From Affinundibacterium flavidum (lineage in GTDB: Bacteria; Pseudomonadota; Gammaproteobacteria; Burkholderiales; Burkholderiaceae_D): DNA of 64,000 bases. Of the stretch, positions 45,125-53,718 are shown one piece after another; the first letter of the stretch is position 1; each line of letters begins with the position of its first letter. The position numbers and the translations under genes were made by a program. The stretch spans positions 62,001-126,000 of the forward strand of contig NZ_JACOGA010000009.1 of assembly GCF_014284175.1 (NCBI RefSeq), given 5' to 3'. The notes under the pieces are model-generated. The model saw only the letters and a program-made list of their open reading frames with translations, did not search any database and was not told the DNA's origin.

Positions 45125-45194
45125 ATTGGCGGACTGAATTGAAGAAGTAGGATTGTTGTGTAAATAGCGACAAACACCCAAAACAGCCAAAAAC

Positions 45195-45236
45195 AGCCGG
45201 ACTGCAAAGTATTTGTAGTCCGGCTTTGTTTTTTTC
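45195..45236 (+). terminator. Rho-independent terminator after kce
   Basis: AGCCGGACT (45195-45203) pairs perfectly with AGTCCGGCT (45217-45225) and is followed by TTGTTTTTTT. It closes the lysine fermentation locus. Confidence 0.9.
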
Positions 45237-45325
45237 TAAGTATTTGAATCGGAAAAGCAGTTTTTATTCTAGAAATGTTGTAAGTTAATACGGGTGATTG
45301 GATATGACTCAGTTGAAAAAAACTT

Positions 45326-46117
45326 ATGCATTCTACTTCTCTCCGAATTTCCTATACTGCGAAACTCCCAGCTGTCTTCTTAGCTTGCGCACTGTTGTCG
45401 ATTGCATCTTCTGTGCACGCACAGCGAGGAGCTATTCGCATCATGGTCGAAGACGCCGCCGAACCTTGGTCGTACCCCGATGGTAGTGGCTACGCCAATG
45501 AAGTCGTGTTGGCAGCATTTCAGGCAGTTGATGTGCCTGTTAAGCTAGAAGTCGTTCCCTATTCACGCTGTAAATCACAAGTACTGTCTGCTGCAGTTCC
45601 CGCCTGTTTTAGCATGGGTTGGTTGCCGGAATTTAACGGTGTTTTGCGATTTTCAACTAAGCCCTTGTTCAAAGTGAATGCAGATGTGTTTGAGCATGTC
45701 GAACACCCTATCCCACGTAAGCTCAATGCGGAATGCAAGTTTGAAAAAGATATGCGCTTGGGTATCACCCGAGGCTATGAATATCCAGAAGAAATTTTGG
45801 GTTTGAGTAAAGAAGGTGTTGTTTTCGTTGAAGCGGTAACCGACCAAAATAGCCTCAAGATGTTGGCAGCCAAGCGTTTTTCGGCTGCGATTATCATGAC
45901 GAATGATTTTGAACCAAAGTCGCGGAAGATTCAATTATCTGACACCGGTGACAAAGTGCGATTTGCGTTTAATTGTGGTGTGCAATTGGGCTCTATAGGA
46001 TTTAGTTTGAAGCATCCACAAGGAATCACATTATTGGCAAAGTTTGAATCAGGTTTTCAAAAAATCGAAGCCAACGGTACATTGAAAAAAAATCAAGCGC
46101 GTTGGTTTGACCTTTGA
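45326..46117 (+). CDS. Periplasmic solute-binding-like protein (SBP_bac_3 type)
   Basis: 263 residues with a signal peptide ending near SVHAQ. The mature protein resembles the type II periplasmic binding fold of amino-acid-binding and related sensory proteins (RIMVEDAAEPWSYPDGSGYA, EVVPYSRCKSQVLSAAVPAC, MRLGITRGYEYPEEIL). It has no adjacent permease, as is common for the stand-alone members found in this order. Whether it binds amino acids or has another sensory role is unknown. It precedes a CHASE-type kinase on the same strand by 385 bp. Confidence 0.8.
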   Translation: MHSTSLRISYTAKLPAVFLACALLSIASSVHAQRGAIRIMVEDAAEPWSYPDGSGYANEVVLAAFQAVDVPVKLEVVPYSRCKSQVLSAAVPACFSMGWLPEFNGVLRFSTKPLFKVNADVFEHVEHPIPRKLNAECKFEKDMRLGITRGYEYPEEILGLSKEGVVFVEAVTDQNSLKMLAAKRFSAAIIMTNDFEPKSRKIQLSDTGDKVRFAFNCGVQLGSIGFSLKHPQGITLLAKFESGFQKIEANGTLKKNQARWFDL

Positions 46118-46502
46118 GTATTGCTTGTGTTGAGAGACTTTGTTTCTAGGATTCTTATGACAGTGAATTTGTTTGTTTATTGTTCGCTTATTGATCGCAA
46201 TTTGCGTAAGCGACTATATAGGGATATGGGGTTGTTTTATTGTAACAAGTAAATGATTTTATGCGCATTTCTTTAAGTTTTTCACCCAAGCTACATCAGA
46301 GAATCTATCGAGTGTCGCAATGAATATGAGCATGATCGTTTTTATTTGACAACACCACCTTTGCGAGGATAACTGCTTGCCTTGCTAAGCCTCGTAAATT
46401 CACTGACAATCAATTACCCACGATTGTTTGTTGCCGACTTTCTCTATTTCAGCGAGCATGGTTACATCATTTTGGTCAGTCAAATAAATTTGGAACTCAA
46501 CG
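46118..46502. other. Intergenic region without clear gene
   Basis: 385 bp between the binding protein and the MASE1 kinase. One weak hairpin (CGCTTA at 46187-46192 with TAAGCG at 46209-46214, inner GCAA/TTGC) has no T-run. The promoter of the kinase should be here, but no element stands out. The frame starting at 46382 is a shadow of the kinase gene. Confidence 0.5.
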
Positions 46503-49190
46503 ATGTTTGCCAAGACCGTGACAGAAATTTTTCAGTCTCCCTCCAGTTTATTACGTATCGTAATACTGGCGTTTGCTTACTTGGTGTTAGGGCGTTTGTC
46601 TTTGCTATTGGCGATTCCGCCCGGCTATGCGATGGCGATTTACCCGCCAGCGGGTCTCGCTGTGGCTGCAGTTCTGATAGGTGGATATCGCTTAGCGCCT
46701 GGCGTCGCTCTGGGGTCTTTGCTCTTGAATTTGTGGATTACTTGGGAAACCCAGCACGCTTTGTCTCACATCGCATGGATCTTGGCGGGAGCAATTGCGA
46801 TTGGAGCTATGCTACAAGCGGCGATTGGAACTTGGTTAGTAAGAAAAATATTACCAACGCCTTTGGAGTTGAATCATCACAATGAAATTCTGAAGTTCAT
46901 GCTCTTGGCAGGGCCAATCGCCTGCCTCATCAATGCTAGCGTGGGGATAGCGACCTTAGTTGCGGTCGGGATCATGCCGAGCAATGTTGCGTTTGGTAAT
47001 TGGATTACATGGTGGGGCGGCGACAGTTTGGGCGTGTTGGTGGTAACGCCGGTGATTTTTGTTTTATTTGCAGAGCCGCGTCGTCTCTGGGCGGGGCGGC
47101 GCTATTCGGTGATGTTGCCGCAGTTATTAATTTTGGTCTTGATGGTCGCAATTTACGTCACTGTTCGTGATTGGGAACAAGATAGACAAGGGCAGGAATT
47201 TAGACATCGCTTGCAAAGTATTTCCCACGCATTTCAGGCACGATTGCAAGCGCATGTTGAAGGGCAAAAGGAATTAGCAAGTGTGTTCGAAAATTTTCCT
47301 GAAATTAGCTCAAAACAATTTGAGGCAATTGCTGTACCTTTATTGCAGCATAAAGATGAATTACTGGCGGTAGAATGGGCGCCGAAACTCGTGCACGCCG
47401 AACGCGCTAATTTTGAGGTGCGACAATCGCAAATTTTACAGACCGAATTTACGCTACGTGAACGTGATCAACAAAAAACGCTAAAGACGGCTAGCACGCG
47501 TGATTTGTATTTTCCAATACTCTATATAGCTCCTTTCAAAGGCAACGAAAAAGCATTTGGATTTGATTTGTATTCCATCGCAAATCGACGCCAGAGCATA
47601 CAGTCTGCAGTGACCAGCAAGCGCACCCTCGCGACCGAGCCTATCGTCGTGGTGCAAGAACAAAATAATCAATTGAGCATTATCTTGATTACTGCCGCAA
47701 CGAAGTCCGGCGTTTTTAATGCACATCCACAGTCACTCACTCACAATCTGGAAGCTACCCTGGGTCTGGTGGCCAGCGTCTTGCGTCCGAGTGCTGTGCT
47801 CAATAATTTATTGAACGAACAAGATAAGCGTGACATCAAGCTCAAGCTTATCAGTCTCAGCGATAAGAAAGATGTCCCAGAAATTTTCTTTGATGATATT
47901 GGTGCGCAAAGTAGTAGTTTGCAAATGGCACAGACTATTGAATTTAGCGGACGTCGCTGGGAACTGCAGGCACATCCTTCAGATTCTTATTTAGCGTCAC
48001 ACCGCCCCTGGGCCGCTTGGATTTCCTTAGTGGCGGGAATGTTGTTTTCAGGTTTGGTAGGGATGTATTTCTTGATGATTAGTGGACGTGCATTTCAGAT
48101 TGAATCTCTGGTCGTGCAAAGAACTAAGCAGTTGCAAGAGAGTGAAGGTAATCGCTTGGCGATATTAGAGCATGCCGCGGATGGTATTTTGACGGTATCA
48201 GAACTTGGCAATATTCTGTCTTGCAATCGCGCAGCTGAACATTCTCTTGGTTTGAGTAGTGCGCACTTACTTGATACATCCTTAGAGAATTTTTTCAGCA
48301 ACGAGTACAACAAGTCACAGTCTTTTCTGGAGTTGATCGCTAGTGCGGATACGGCCAGCAAAACCATTAAAGAAGTTCAACGCACGCGTTCAGATGGAAG
48401 TGTCTTGTCTTTGGAGTTGGCAATAGCAAAAATTACTCAGCAAAGTCAGGCGATTTATATTGTCGTCATGCATGACCTGACAGAACGCAAGCGGGTGGAC
48501 AAGATTAAAGGGGAATTTGTTTCTACCGTTTCACATGAATTGCGTACGCCATTGACTTCTATCCGTGGCTCACTCGGTTTATTGGCAGGCGGCGCGATTG
48601 GTGATATCCCTGAAAAGGCATTGAGCTTGATCGCTCTAGCCAACAATAATGCTGAACGCTTGCATCAATTAATCAATGATATTTTGGACTTTGAAAAGTT
48701 GGAATATGGTGGCATGTTGTTCAAGTTGGAGCACCATAACTTGATGTCGCAATTGCGTAAGGCGCTCGAATATAATATGGGTTACGCTGAAAAATTTGCG
48801 GTTCAATTGCAACTCGATGACACTCAATATGCTGATATCGTGGTGAATGTCGATGACAATCGCTTGATGCAAGTCTTATGTAATCTGTTGTCAAACGCGA
48901 TCAAGTTCTCGCACCCGAATGACGTTGTCAATATTGTCATTGAGCCGAGTCAAGATACGGTGCGGATTAAAGTAATCGATCATGGAATAGGGATAGACTC
49001 GGCGTTTGCGCAGCAGATTTTTAGTAAATTCACGCAGGCTGATAGTTCTGGCACACGCAAACATGCAGGCACAGGGTTGGGCTTGAGCCTAGCGAAAGCG
49101 ATGATAGAAAAGATGGGTGGCAGTATTGGGTTTTCCAGTGTAGTGGGGGTTGGCACGACGTTTTTTATAGATATCAAAATCGTGAAGTGA
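46503..49190 (+). CDS. Sensor histidine kinase (MASE1 - CHASE - PAS - HisKA - HATPase)
   Basis: 895 residues. An N-terminal MASE1 block of about eight membrane helices (residues 12-225; PPGYAMAIYPPAGLAVAAVL, NWITWWGGDSLGVLVVTPVI) is followed by a periplasmic CHASE domain (about 230-510; VEWAPKLVHAERANFE, FGFDLYSIANRRQSI), a further membrane helix, a PAS domain (about 545-660; LEHAADGILTVSELGNILSC), HisKA with His678 in VSHELRTPLTS and an ATPase with NLLSNAIKFS, DHGIGI and GTGLGLSLAK. It is an orphan kinase with no receiver or regulator gene alongside. CHASE domains bind small extracellular ligands; the binding protein upstream could be related to its input, but this is speculative. Confidence 0.92.
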   Translation: MFAKTVTEIFQSPSSLLRIVILAFAYLVLGRLSLLLAIPPGYAMAIYPPAGLAVAAVLIGGYRLAPGVALGSLLLNLWITWETQHALSHIAWILAGAIAIGAMLQAAIGTWLVRKILPTPLELNHHNEILKFMLLAGPIACLINASVGIATLVAVGIMPSNVAFGNWITWWGGDSLGVLVVTPVIFVLFAEPRRLWAGRRYSVMLPQLLILVLMVAIYVTVRDWEQDRQGQEFRHRLQSISHAFQARLQAHVEGQKELASVFENFPEISSKQFEAIAVPLLQHKDELLAVEWAPKLVHAERANFEVRQSQILQTEFTLRERDQQKTLKTASTRDLYFPILYIAPFKGNEKAFGFDLYSIANRRQSIQSAVTSKRTLATEPIVVVQEQNNQLSIILITAATKSGVFNAHPQSLTHNLEATLGLVASVLRPSAVLNNLLNEQDKRDIKLKLISLSDKKDVPEIFFDDIGAQSSSLQMAQTIEFSGRRWELQAHPSDSYLASHRPWAAWISLVAGMLFSGLVGMYFLMISGRAFQIESLVVQRTKQLQESEGNRLAILEHAADGILTVSELGNILSCNRAAEHSLGLSSAHLLDTSLENFFSNEYNKSQSFLELIASADTASKTIKEVQRTRSDGSVLSLELAIAKITQQSQAIYIVVMHDLTERKRVDKIKGEFVSTVSHELRTPLTSIRGSLGLLAGGAIGDIPEKALSLIALANNNAERLHQLINDILDFEKLEYGGMLFKLEHHNLMSQLRKALEYNMGYAEKFAVQLQLDDTQYADIVVNVDDNRLMQVLCNLLSNAIKFSHPNDVVNIVIEPSQDTVRIKVIDHGIGIDSAFAQQIFSKFTQADSSGTRKHAGTGLGLSLAKAMIEKMGGSIGFSSVVGVGTTFFIDIKIVK

Positions 49191-49258
49191 CGTGTATGTC
49201 TTAGTCGGATTTTTTGATGAAGTAGAATGTTTTGTTGCGGCCCTGACTTCAAAAATGC

Positions 49259-49297
49259 AAGCACACTGGGCGTGTTGATTCTGCAATCAGTGTGCTT
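49259..49297. terminator. Hairpin in convergent gap (possible bidirectional terminator)
   Basis: AAGCACACTG and CAGTGTGCTT (49259-49268, 49288-49297) form a perfect 10-bp stem between the convergent kinase and the gene at 49331. T-richness is modest on both sides (TTGTTGCTTATG on plus, GCATTTTTG on minus), so termination is likely but not certain. Confidence 0.55.
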
Positions 49298-49330
49298 GTT
49301 GCTTATGTTGTCATTATTTTATTTATCAGC

Positions 49331-50149
49331 TTAGTCCACGCCAAAATCGAAATAGCTATTAGCTGCTTGTGCGAAAAAACCCGCTACCCTTAATTCACCC
49401 GTGTACAAGACTAAAGCGTATTCACCTTTGGCGAGTTCTTTTTCTGGTGTGACTTTGTATAAAATAAATCCCTCGCGCGCTTTAGTTTGATTGCTTAATG
49501 CTTCGGTGCGTACCGGAATTACTCTATCTTTATGGATGCCGCTGGAGTAACTTAAAAAGCCACCACCGACCAATACTTCACGATTGCCATTGTCGCGCAC
49601 GACAAAACTAGCCAAGGTTAAATAGTTTGGCGCTTGTGCATTTTTGGGAACGGAAACAATAAATTCCGGTAAGCTTGAGGTGATTCTTTTTTGTGCGGCT
49701 GAATTATTTAAAGAAGCATAGGTTGCGACGCCGCCAAATCCAAATGCACGACTTGCCGTGCGCATTTGTGGAATGATGTACTGCATATTCGATTCGCTGC
49801 CGTTAATCAGCATCGCTACTTCTTCTGGGTTACTGCTGTCATTCGCGACGGGCTTGTTCGTCACAACTTTATTGCTGGTGGTATTTGGTTTGTTAGCGAA
49901 TTCTGTTGGGTTCAGGATAGCTTTTAAAATCTGCGGTGATGCACCTTTTTCTCTAAGTTTAATTAAGGCGGCCGGTGAAGTGTCAAATTTATTTGACCCA
50001 CTTATGATGGCTTGCAGAATCACATCTTCGGGCATCTTCGCTTCTAATAATTTAATCACATCTTGATTGGTGATAACACCAGCTAAGGCAGTTTGTACCG
50101 ATGCAAACAGAAGCAATGTTGCTACCAGATGACGAAAGAAATTAGGCAT
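49331..50149 (-). CDS. Secreted protein of unknown function with SHOCT-like N-terminal motif
   Basis: 272 residues from ATG 50149 (MPNFFRHLVATLLLFASVQT); a GTG four codons upstream is also open. After the signal peptide (ending near TALAG) a conserved-looking stretch NQDVIKLLEAKMPEDVILQA with FDTSPAALIKLREKGASPQI resembles the short helical motif often found in exported bacterial proteins of unknown role. The rest (VSVPKNAQAPNYLTLASFVV, KGEYALVLYTGELRVAGFFA) looks like a beta-rich domain. I do not recognise a function. Confidence 0.72.
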   Translation of the reverse strand: MPNFFRHLVATLLLFASVQTALAGVITNQDVIKLLEAKMPEDVILQAIISGSNKFDTSPAALIKLREKGASPQILKAILNPTEFANKPNTTSNKVVTNKPVANDSSNPEEVAMLINGSESNMQYIIPQMRTASRAFGFGGVATYASLNNSAAQKRITSSLPEFIVSVPKNAQAPNYLTLASFVVRDNGNREVLVGGGFLSYSSGIHKDRVIPVRTEALSNQTKAREGFILYKVTPEKELAKGEYALVLYTGELRVAGFFAQAANSYFDFGVD

Positions 50150-50400
50150 AGTTATCCACAAGTAAGAGTTTAAAAAAAATAATAAAAAAGACTAAGTTAC
50201 GATACTGAATATTGAATCAATTGACAAGCAAAAAGTACACGCTACTTGTGGCGAGAAAGACCATTTTCATCTCTATCATATGGATTTAGCTGTCAGATAT
50301 TTGGCCCTCGTCCAAAAAGTTTTGTGTGGCGTATCGTACGGCGCACGTTAATTTGTGCCCAATGCCGTAAAATCTTAGACTTTCCGTCTTCGCTGTTGTT

Positions 50401-51294
50401 ATGAACTACTCACAGTATCGCCGCTGCTTGATTTTGTTGATTGGATTGGTTGGTTTGTGCATGCCGTTCATGTCGTACGCCGCGCTGCTACAGAGTTTGC
50501 CAACTACGACGCCTGCACCGATACGATTCTTGCTGACGTTTGATGACGGCCCTAGTGCATCTGAGTACGACAATCCGAGTGAAAAAATATTACATGTTTT
50601 GAAGACGAACCCCCTTCAGAGCGATATCAAGGCCATTTTTTTTACTCAAACTCAGGCAAAAGGTGCTGGCGGTTCTGAGCATGGTCGTAAGCTATTGCAG
50701 CGTATGCACGAGAGTGGGCATGAGCTGGCCTTTCATACTGCGACACCTGGACATACCAATCATCGCTTTTTATCTGAGCAGGAATTGCGTAGTTCATTGA
50801 AGCAAGGTATTGCTGATTTGATTGATGTGCGAGGTAGTTCACCACAGTTAGTACGACCACCATTTTGGAGTTATGATGAAAAGACTTTAGCGATCTATCA
50901 TGAGAATAATCTACAGATGTTATTGACAGATTTGAGTGCTAATGACGGCGTGATTTATATTTTTAATTTTAGTTTCACCAAACGTAAGAATATGCGGAAG
51001 ATGCTATTGGCACTGCGTTCACGTTGGCAGGCAGGAGAGTTGCCTGGTGTTGACGGTGCAACGCCTATTGTCGTGACTTTTCATGATATAAATCGTTACA
51101 CCGCGAGTCACATGGAGGAGTATCTGGAGATTTTGTTGGATGTGGCAAAAGAATTAGAGATGCCAACGACAGCACTTCCTTTTTACGACAAGCATGATGA
51201 CATGTTGCGTGCCGCCTTATTGAAAACGACAAAAGATATTAATCCTCAGCAAGAGTTGCCGGGAATTTGGAATTGGCTATGGAGTTGGTTTTAG
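50401..51294 (+). CDS. Polysaccharide-deacetylase-like (NodB fold) secreted protein
   Basis: 297 residues with a signal peptide or anchor (residues about 8-28). NodB motif 1 is TFDDGPS (Asp48, Asp49), a motif-3-like RPPFW is present and DINRYT/FHD near residue 240 could be motif 5. Motif 2 is HTATPGHTNH, in which the second His falls six rather than four residues after the first. The family removes N- or O-acetyl groups from chitin, peptidoglycan or exopolysaccharide. With the altered spacing the metal site may differ. It is convergent with the phosphopantetheinyl transferase gene and need not belong to the pigment cluster. Confidence 0.82.
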   Translation: MNYSQYRRCLILLIGLVGLCMPFMSYAALLQSLPTTTPAPIRFLLTFDDGPSASEYDNPSEKILHVLKTNPLQSDIKAIFFTQTQAKGAGGSEHGRKLLQRMHESGHELAFHTATPGHTNHRFLSEQELRSSLKQGIADLIDVRGSSPQLVRPPFWSYDEKTLAIYHENNLQMLLTDLSANDGVIYIFNFSFTKRKNMRKMLLALRSRWQAGELPGVDGATPIVVTFHDINRYTASHMEEYLEILLDVAKELEMPTTALPFYDKHDDMLRAALLKTTKDINPQQELPGIWNWLWSWF

Positions 51295-51319
51295 AGCTCA
51301 GTTTAGTCGCTCAGTTTAG

Positions 51320-51910
51320 TCACTCAGTGACATCTATTATTTCTGGCGTTTGAGCAAAAGCTTTATCACTACAAACAGCTATTGCAAGTTGTGGATGAGA
51401 TAAATGGCGCAAATCTTGGCAATGCATACGCAATTTTAATTGCGCCTCTAGAGCCGTCCAGCAACGATAAAAATAGTCGCTCTGTTTTTCTGTGGTTAAA
51501 GCATATAGCTCTGAATTTTGTTGTGCATTAAAACTATGTGCGGCTAGTGCAAGTACATCACGTTGTGTATCAATGACTTCAATATCTAAGCCAATGTTGG
51601 CATCGCTTCTGATACCGCAAGCAACCCATTCCCGACTATGAGAAATACTAAAGCCTGGTGTTTTGGTGCCAACTAAATTTAAATACGGCGCGTTGTTCGC
51701 TTGTTCCACTAGTGGTACTTCTGCGGGCAGTATGCCCAAGTGCAAAGCAAGCTGTTGGCGGAGCAGGTAACGACCTATGAGAAATTGCTTGGCGCGCTCC
51801 GCTCTTTTAAAGCGAAGGTAGCGTGCTATCTCTTCGTGAGAAAGAGTGCGCTTCAGACTATCTAAATGCGAGTCTGGAAAGTCTTTGAGATGAGCAAGGT
51901 AAATGTACAT
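51320..51910 (-). CDS. 4'-phosphopantetheinyl transferase (Sfp-type) of the aryl-polyene cluster
   Basis: 196 residues, short for an Sfp-type enzyme. Magnesium-binding GLDIEVID (Asp109, Glu111) and the helix FYRCWTALEAQLK are present, as are the substrate segments FLIGRYLLRQQLA and GFSISHSREWVACG. In the usual W-x-x-K-E motif the Lys is Leu (WTALE, residue 154). The enzyme should load coenzyme-A-derived arms onto the acyl carrier proteins of the polyene pathway, and it is the last gene of the cluster on this strand. Its gene starts 30 bp below the preceding stop. Confidence 0.85.
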   Translation of the reverse strand: MYIYLAHLKDFPDSHLDSLKRTLSHEEIARYLRFKRAERAKQFLIGRYLLRQQLALHLGILPAEVPLVEQANNAPYLNLVGTKTPGFSISHSREWVACGIRSDANIGLDIEVIDTQRDVLALAAHSFNAQQNSELYALTTEKQSDYFYRCWTALEAQLKLRMHCQDLRHLSHPQLAIAVCSDKAFAQTPEIIDVTE

Positions 51911-51940
51911 AGTGAGACTTCACCTTGCTCAACGATATGA

Positions 51941-52396
51941 TTAATTTTTAATTTTAACGAAGTCGCCTTTCAGTGCGACACCAGCCATGATGGCACCTGC
52001 ATGGCATTCAAATTCTGTCTCGCTAGAAAATTCGATGTTGTCGTAATTACTGACGATATTGATGACGGCATTGGCGCCCAGTTCTTTTGCACGTGCTTGC
52101 AGTTGTAGCATGGCGGATAAGAAAACCCAGTTACAGGCTTTCTCATCTGATTTACCGAAGGCGTTGGTTTTCTTACTGGTTTTGTCAGACACAAATCGTT
52201 GCTCGATCGATGGTGTAGTTTGCTTACCAAAATAGAATTTTACCGAATCGCCGAGACGCGCTGTGGTATCGTTCGCTGCCATGCCCCCTGCAATTGGTAA
52301 CATCACTTTTCTATCATTTGCATGTGCGTCATTGCTTGCAAGATTGAGTGTAGCGATGAGTGCCAAGCCGCAGACAGCAGAGATGAATGGTTTCAT
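51941..52396 (-). CDS. Small secreted protein of the type often mislabelled excinuclease subunit
   Basis: 151 residues with a signal peptide ending near DAHAND. The mature protein contains KFYFGKQTTPSIEQRFVSDK, KKTNAFGKSDEKACNWVFLS and AKELGANAVINIVSNYDN with two conserved Cys (in KACNW and EFECHAG). The GANAVINI segment recalls the YbjQ-like fold. Databases often carry such proteins under a misleading excinuclease name; nothing here suggests DNA repair. It lies between the second ketosynthase and the phosphopantetheinyl transferase and may be a periplasmic accessory of the pigment pathway. Confidence 0.72.
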   Translation of the reverse strand: MKPFISAVCGLALIATLNLASNDAHANDRKVMLPIAGGMAANDTTARLGDSVKFYFGKQTTPSIEQRFVSDKTSKKTNAFGKSDEKACNWVFLSAMLQLQARAKELGANAVINIVSNYDNIEFSSETEFECHAGAIMAGVALKGDFVKIKN

Positions 52397-52488
52397 TTTT
52401 TTAATCCTTATAATGATTTACAAGTGAAGATTTAAGATCAGAGTTTTAGTATTAAGCCTAACAGCATTAAAGTACTTTCAGTTTATTT

Positions 52489-53718
52489 TTACGTCCATTT
52501 TTTAAAAATGAGTGAGGTATTAATGCCGCCAAACGCAAAATTGTTTGACATCACATAATCGCAATGAATTTCCCTAGCTTCATCGCAGATGTAATCAAGT
52601 GCTGCGCATTGTGGGTCTAATTGCGTCAGATTGATAGTGGGTGCAAACCAGTTCTCACGCATCATTTGTATGCTGATCCAGGCTTCTAAAGCACCGCAGG
52701 CGCCTAAGGTATGTCCCATATAACTTTTTAAAGAGCTAATTGGTATGCGTGCGCCGAATACTTGAGCGGTAGCATGCGATTCGGCGATGTCGCCGTGTTG
52801 CGTACCTGTACCGTGAGCGTTCACGTAGCCAATATCATTGGGCTGCAAGTTGGCATCCTCTAATGCCAATTGCATCGCGATTTTCATGGTTTCTGCATTC
52901 GGTTGCGTAACATGGCAACCATCGCTATTGGTGCCGAAACCAACCAACTCTGCGAAGATGGTAGCGCCGCGTGCTCTTGCATGTTCCAGCTCTTCCAATA
53001 TCAGGCAACCAGCGCCTTCGCCTATCACCAAGCCATCGCGCTTGGCATCGAATGGACTAGGCGTAGTGTCTGGTGCTGTGTTCTTCACGCTGGTCGCGAA
53101 TAAGGTGTCGAATACCGCAGCTTCGGTGGCGCAAAGTTCTTCTGCGCCGCCAGCGACCATCGCAATTTGTTTGCCGCTACGTATCGCTTCATACGCGTAG
53201 CCTATCCCTTGACTGCCAGAAGTGCAGGCCGACGAAGTCGTAATGACGCGACCTGTGAGGCCGAAAAATACCCCAACATTGACGGGCGCGGTGTGCGCCA
53301 TCATCTTGATATAGGTGGTGGCGTTAATGCCTTTGGTGGTGCGCTCTTCCATCATGCGTCCAAAATCACCGATGGCGCTCGGTGTACCAGCAGAAGAGCC
53401 AAACGACACGCCCATCTTGCCACTGGCCAGTAGCGGATGTTCCAGCAAACCGGCTTGTTCCAGCGCCAGTTCACTCGCGCGGGTTGCCATTAACGCGACC
53501 CTACCCATACTGCGTATCGCTTTGCGGTGGTAACGCTCGTTCAATTCGAATGGTGCTGCGGGGACGCCTAATTGGGTATTGAGGCCTTCATAGTCGGCCC
53601 AATTGTCCATACGAACGACAGCATTTTTGTAGCTGCCTAAATGCTGGCGTATGCTGGTCCAATCATTGCCGAGGGGGCTAATACCTGCCATGCCTGTGAC
53701 GACGACGCGATGGTTCAT
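52489..53718 (-). CDS. Beta-ketoacyl-ACP synthase, FabF-like (aryl-polyene; ApeR position)
   Basis: 409 residues. The condensing triad is intact: Cys165 (SSACTSG), His302 (NAHGTGTQ) and His336 (YMGHTLGA). It catalyses decarboxylative condensation of malonyl-ACP with the growing aryl-polyene chain or starter. By gene order it corresponds to the ketosynthase at the distal end of known APE operons (called ApeR in Xenorhabdus; my assignment by position). The start ATG overlaps the ketoreductase stop (ATGA), indicating translational coupling. Confidence 0.92.
   Translation of the reverse strand: MNHRVVVTGMAGISPLGNDWTSIRQHLGSYKNAVVRMDNWADYEGLNTQLGVPAAPFELNERYHRKAIRSMGRVALMATRASELALEQAGLLEHPLLASGKMGVSFGSSAGTPSAIGDFGRMMEERTTKGINATTYIKMMAHTAPVNVGVFFGLTGRVITTSSACTSGSQGIGYAYEAIRSGKQIAMVAGGAEELCATEAAVFDTLFATSVKNTAPDTTPSPFDAKRDGLVIGEGAGCLILEELEHARARGATIFAELVGFGTNSDGCHVTQPNAETMKIAMQLALEDANLQPNDIGYVNAHGTGTQHGDIAESHATAQVFGARIPISSLKSYMGHTLGACGALEAWISIQMMRENWFAPTINLTQLDPQCAALDYICDEAREIHCDYVMSNNFAFGGINTSLIFKKWT

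Noticed and set aside
46382..46885. 167-codon plus-strand frame overlapping the MASE1 kinase start
   Set aside because: It is an out-of-frame shadow of the kinase, whose own frame has clear membrane and catalytic domains.
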